From Tistlia sp040905785 (lineage in GTDB: Bacteria; Pseudomonadota; Alphaproteobacteria; Kiloniellales; DSM-21159), in NCBI RefSeq assembly GCF_040905785.1, contig NZ_JBBDQW010000002.1, positions 1 to 64,000 on the forward strand: a DNA stretch of 64,000 nt, in the 5' to 3' direction. This document shows positions 61,102 through 64,000 of this stretch, piece by piece. Made by a program: the position numbers and the translations under genes. A model generated the notes under the pieces. The model had not been told where the DNA came from, did no database searches, and saw only the letters and a program-made list of their open reading frames with translations. Every line of letters starts with the position of its first letter. Position 1 is the stretch's first letter.

Positions 61102-62389
61102 GGGGCTCCTCTCCGGGCTCCGGCGAATGGCTGCCGGGCGCGGCGCCGGAATCCTCCGCCGCCGTCGGCTCGGCCCGCGGATCGAGCTCGAAGACCTGGC
61201 CGCTGAGCCGCGGCTCGACCGCGACGAAGCGGTCCTTGGCCTCGGTGGGCAGGGTCGCCCGCTGGCGCATGCGGTAGTAGGCGAAGCCGGCGAGCAGCAG
61301 GTGGAAGACGGCGGTGTAGAGGAACAGGCTGCCGTGGCCGAAGCTCTCCATGGCCATCGAGCCGAGGAAGGGGCCGGCGACGGCGCCGGCCGCGAAGGTC
61401 AGTAGCAGGCCGCTCGAGGTCTCGACCGCGTCGGCCGGATCGACGTAGTCGTTGGCGTGGGCGACGCAGAGCGCGTACATCGACAGCGAGGTTGCGCCGA
61501 AGCCGGCGGCGGCGACGTAGAGCCCCGTCGGCACCGGCCCGTAGAGGAACAGCGCGGCGCCGCTGAGGGCGGCGGCGAAGCAGGCGCCGATGATCACCCA
61601 GCGCCGGTCGAAACGGTCGGACAGGCGCCCGAGCGGCCACTGCATCAGCGCGCCGCCGGCGACCGCGACCGACATGAAGACGGCAACCCGGTCGGTGGTC
61701 CCGGTGCTCGCCGTGACGAAGGCCGGCGCCAGGGTCCAGAAGGCGCCGTTGGTGACGCCGACGACGAGGCAGCCGACGAAGCCAACCGGCGACAGGCGGT
61801 AGAGCCGGAGCAGGCGCAGCCGCATCTGGGTCGGCGGCTTGGGCGCCATCGCCGTGGTCAGGGCGATCGGGACGACGGCCAGGGTCACCAGGATCGCGAC
61901 CAGGCTGAACAGCTGGAAGTCGATCGGGTCGCCGATCCCGATCAGCATCTGCCCGGCGACGATCGCGATGAAGTTGACGACGACGTAGAGCGACAGGACC
62001 CGGCCCCGCGTCTCGTTGCTGGAGCGCTCGTTCAGCCAGCTCTCGATGACCGTGTAGAGGCCGGCGAAGCAGAGCCCGGTGAAGACCCGCAGGAAGGTCC
62101 AGGGCCAGGGGTCGGGGAAGACGGCGTGGACCAGCGGCACGGCGGCGGCGATCGCGGCCAGGGCCGCGAAGGTCCGGATGTGGCCGACCCGCTTGATCAT
62201 CAGCGGGCCGGCGACGCAGCCGAGCCCAAAGCCGATGAAATAGAAGGAGCCCATCAGGCCGATTGCCGGCGTCGAGAAGGCCTCGAGCTGCGCGCGCACC
62301 GGCAGCAGGGTGCCTTGCAGGCCGTTGCCCATGACCAGGATGCCGGCGGAGAGCATCAGCGCGCCGACCGAAGCTAGGGTGCTGCGCAC
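61088..62389 (-). CDS. Major facilitator superfamily transporter
   Basis: 433 residues from a GTG. Twelve TM helices; the loop 2-3 motif is GFGLGCVAGPLMIKRVGH (a variant of GX3DRXGRR), with the YcaD-like ESWLNERSSNETRGRVLS segment after TM4, and a matching QWPLGRLSDRFDRR between TM8 and TM9. The C-terminal ~45 residues are acidic and disordered. Substrate unknown. Confidence 0.9.
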   Translation of the reverse strand: MRSTLASVGALMLSAGILVMGNGLQGTLLPVRAQLEAFSTPAIGLMGSFYFIGFGLGCVAGPLMIKRVGHIRTFAALAAIAAAVPLVHAVFPDPWPWTFLRVFTGLCFAGLYTVIESWLNERSSNETRGRVLSLYVVVNFIAIVAGQMLIGIGDPIDFQLFSLVAILVTLAVVPIALTTAMAPKPPTQMRLRLLRLYRLSPVGFVGCLVVGVTNGAFWTLAPAFVTASTGTTDRVAVFMSVAVAGGALMQWPLGRLSDRFDRRWVIIGACFAAALSGAALFLYGPVPTGLYVAAAGFGATSLSMYALCVAHANDYVDPADAVETSSGLLLTFAAGAVAGPFLGSMAMESFGHGSLFLYTAVFHLLLAGFAYYRMRQRATLPTEAKDRFVAVEPRLSGQVFELDPRAEPTAAEDSGAAPGSHSPEPGEEPLSAR

Positions 62390-62455
62390 GGGGTGGCCTT
62401 CTCCCGGCTCGCGCGCCCGCCTGCCTTGCGCATGAAGGACTGGCGGATGAAGGGG

Positions 62456-62532
62456 TGGCGGGCCCGTAGGGATTCGAACCCCAGACCTCTTCCTCCGGAG
62501 GGAAGCGCTCTATCCAGCTGAGCTACGGGCCC
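62456..62532 (-). tRNA. tRNA-Arg (anticodon CCG)
   Basis: 77 bases including encoded CCA. Acceptor GGGCCCG/CGGGCCC, D arm GCTC...GAGC, anticodon stem CTTCC/GGAAG with loop CTCCGGA (anticodon CCG), T arm TGGGG TTCGAAT CCCTA, discriminator G. It reads CGG. Confidence 0.98.
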
Positions 62533-62546
62533 GCAAGCGAGGCGGC

Positions 62547-62576
62547 AACATATCCCAAGGCCGAGCGGCTTTACAA
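62547..62576 (-). promoter_or_regulatory. Promoter of the tRNA-Arg gene
   Basis: On the minus strand TTGTAA (62571-62576), an 18-base spacer and TATGTT (62547-62552) lie 14 bases before the mature tRNA 5' end. Confidence 0.5.
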
Positions 62577-62633
62577 GGCGCTGCGGGGGTGCTGCCGGGG
62601 GGATGCCGCGGGGGAGCGCTTCGGGGGGCTGAC

Positions 62634-63758
62634 CTATCGCTCGACGCTGTCGCCGGCAAGGCCGACCGTGATCGAGGGCGGGGTCAGGCCGGGGCGCGCG
62701 ATCCAGGCCGCGATGTCCTCGAGTACGACCTCCGCCTGCAGGTCGCGCAGCAGCATGTGCCAGCCGTCCTCATAGACCACCAGGTGACTCTCGGGGCCCT
62801 CGGGCAGGGCTTCCCAGAGCATTTCGACGGGCCGTGCCGGGATCAGCTCGTCGTGCTCGCCGTAGAGCAGCAGTGCCGGCAACCGCACGCTCGGCGCCGC
62901 CTCGAGGCCCCGGCTCATCAGCTCGACCAGCCCCTGGACCGTGTCGATCCGGCTGTACTTGATGACCAGGGGGTCGCGGCCCAGCGCCCGCAGCGCCTCG
63001 ATGTTGTCGCTGGCCTGCATGCCGGTGCTGCGGCCGGACGGCGCCAGGCCGGGAACGAGCCGGACGCTCAGCCACAGCGCCCAGCGCTGGTACCAGGGCT
63101 GCAGGTCGCTCGACCAGACCGCGGGTGCGGAGAGGATCAGGCCGCGCAGGTTCGCCGGCACCGGGGTCGCGCCGGGCCTGCCGGTGGCGAGCAGGGCGAC
63201 GGCGGCGCCCATCGATTCGCCGAGCAGGTAGAGCGGCCTGCCGGGATGCCGCTCGGCGAGCAGCGCGAGCGCCTGGCGGGCGTCCTCCGCCAGGCGTCCG
63301 GCGCCCGCCCACAGGCCGGGGTTTGGTCCGGCGCCGAAGCCGCGCTGGTCGTAGGCGTAGACGGCGAAGCCCCGAGCCGCCAGGGCCGGGGCCGGCGACG
63401 CGAAGGCGCCGCTGTGATCGTTGAAGCCATGCAGAGCCAGGATCACGGCCTCGGGCGCGCGTGTCCCCGATTGGGCCGCCGATTGAGCGCCTGGTTGCGC
63501 TCCCGGTTGCGCATCCTGTTCGGGGAGCCAGGCGCGCAGCGGCAGCGCAAGGCCGTCGGCGGCGACGAGGGCGGCCGCGGCGCTTCGCTCGTTCAGCCGC
63601 CCGAGCTCGAGGCGCGGCGTGGTCGCGCCCGGCCCCGGCGGCGCCAGCTTCGGCGTGCAGCCGGCCAGGGCCCCGGCCAGCAGGGCCGCAGTCATCAGCG
63701 CCCCCGGCAGCAGCGCCGCCAGCAGCGGCACCCCGGGGAACCGGCGCCGGGCCGTCAC
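62634..63758 (-). CDS. Alpha/beta-hydrolase lipoprotein (monoacylglycerol lipase-like)
   Basis: 374 residues from a GTG. A lipoprotein signal with lipobox LAGC (Cys34) is followed by an alpha/beta-hydrolase: oxyanion HGFNDHSG, nucleophile GESMG, acid GEHDELIP and His GWHMLLRD. The block YDQRGFGAGPNPG is typical of the monoacylglycerol-lipase class. A QPGAQ/AAQSG low-complexity stretch near residue 85 looks like a small expansion. Expected in the envelope, acting on lipid esters. Confidence 0.85.
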   Translation of the reverse strand: MTARRRFPGVPLLAALLPGALMTAALLAGALAGCTPKLAPPGPGATTPRLELGRLNERSAAAALVAADGLALPLRAWLPEQDAQPGAQPGAQSAAQSGTRAPEAVILALHGFNDHSGAFASPAPALAARGFAVYAYDQRGFGAGPNPGLWAGAGRLAEDARQALALLAERHPGRPLYLLGESMGAAVALLATGRPGATPVPANLRGLILSAPAVWSSDLQPWYQRWALWLSVRLVPGLAPSGRSTGMQASDNIEALRALGRDPLVIKYSRIDTVQGLVELMSRGLEAAPSVRLPALLLYGEHDELIPARPVEMLWEALPEGPESHLVVYEDGWHMLLRDLQAEVVLEDIAAWIARPGLTPPSITVGLAGDSVER

Positions 63759-63815
63759 GCCCTGCAGGACGCCGGGCCGGCGGCCGTCGGCGCCGCCGCG
63801 CGCGGCGCTGGCGCG

Positions 63816-64000
63816 TCAGCGCTCGTCGTCATGGGCGCCGCGGGTCAGCTGCAGGAAGATGTCCTCCAGGTCGGCCTCCTCGGTGCGCAGGTCGAGGATC
63901 TCGAGGCCGGCTTCCTGCGCGGCGGCCAGGATCCGGCCGACCGGGCCGGCGCTGGTGCGGTAGCGGAAGACCAGGCGGTTGGGCGCCGCCAGCTCGGGCT
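63816..64000 (-). CDS. ABC transporter ATP-binding protein, C-terminal fragment
   Basis: Only the last 61 codons are in the window. The end reads EILDLRTEEADLEDIFLQLT then RGAHDDER, the usual C-terminus of ABC-2 type exporter ATPases (DrrA/CcmA class). The catalytic motifs are outside the window to the right. The gap to the hydrolase start is 57 bases and both genes are on the same strand. Confidence 0.8.
   Translation of the reverse strand, partial: PELAAPNRLVFRYRTSAGPVGRILAAAQEAGLEILDLRTEEADLEDIFLQLTRGAHDDER

Overview
This 64 kb window is GC-rich chromosomal DNA from an alphaproteobacterium, most likely in the broad Rhodospirillales area. Pointers are the pckA / chvI-chvG / HPr-kinase / EIIA-Man / HPr / EI order, a RegB-RegA (ActS-ActR) redox pair, a BTLCP cysteine protease, an MmcB-type DNA repair protein, PAS_5-family proteins and many GTG or TTG starts. 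I see no phage, no insertion sequence, no rRNA and no CRISPR array.

Left third (0-23 kb), mostly housekeeping and regulation: pckA and a HugZ-like haem/flavin-fold gene on the minus strand; then chvI-chvG and a PTS phosphorelay whose HPr kinase is fused in frame to RapZ (hprK-rapZ, manX, ptsH, ptsI); rpmI-rplT-pheS-pheT; lepA; a tRNA-Ser(GGA) gene; a PPK2-type kinase; a YgjP-type metallopeptidase; two adjacent PAS_5 paralogues, the second broken by one amber codon; and regB-regA.

Middle (23-43 kb), an envelope/secretion island: an HprK-related kinase overlapping a PqqD-like small protein, converging on a type I secretion pair (HlyD adaptor plus C39-like-domain ABC exporter). Next comes a Wzx/Wzy-type exopolysaccharide export block: a secreted malectin-like protein, an outer-membrane beta-barrel, a Wza-like lipoprotein, a Wzc-like tyrosine autokinase, an O-antigen ligase/polymerase and a WcaJ-like initiating transferase. 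A LapG-like periplasmic protease then stands divergent to a membrane receptor with a degenerate HD-GYP domain. A PPP-family phosphatase and a PF14907-type nucleotidyltransferase follow.

Right part (43-60 kb), sugar supply and assembly: UDP-xylose synthase, two methyltransferases, a second polymerase, a flippase, eight glycosyltransferases and the heptose genes gmhA-hldE. The minus-strand run of six genes (44.5-51.9 kb) is tightly coupled, mostly by 4-nt overlaps. The edge (59-64 kb) holds mmcB, a Tat-like collagenous small protein, a membrane protein, an MFS transporter, tRNA-Arg(CCG), a lipoprotein hydrolase and the C-terminus of an ABC ATPase.

The strongest leads for new biology are: (1) the HprK-related kinase / PqqD-like / nucleotidyltransferase / phosphatase set spread around the polysaccharide locus; (2) a Lap-like adhesin-control module in which a catalytically dead HD-GYP receptor appears to replace LapD; (3) the HprK-RapZ fusion; and (4) repeated 15-bp in-frame tandem expansions. 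All calls are from reading the sequence; no database search was run.
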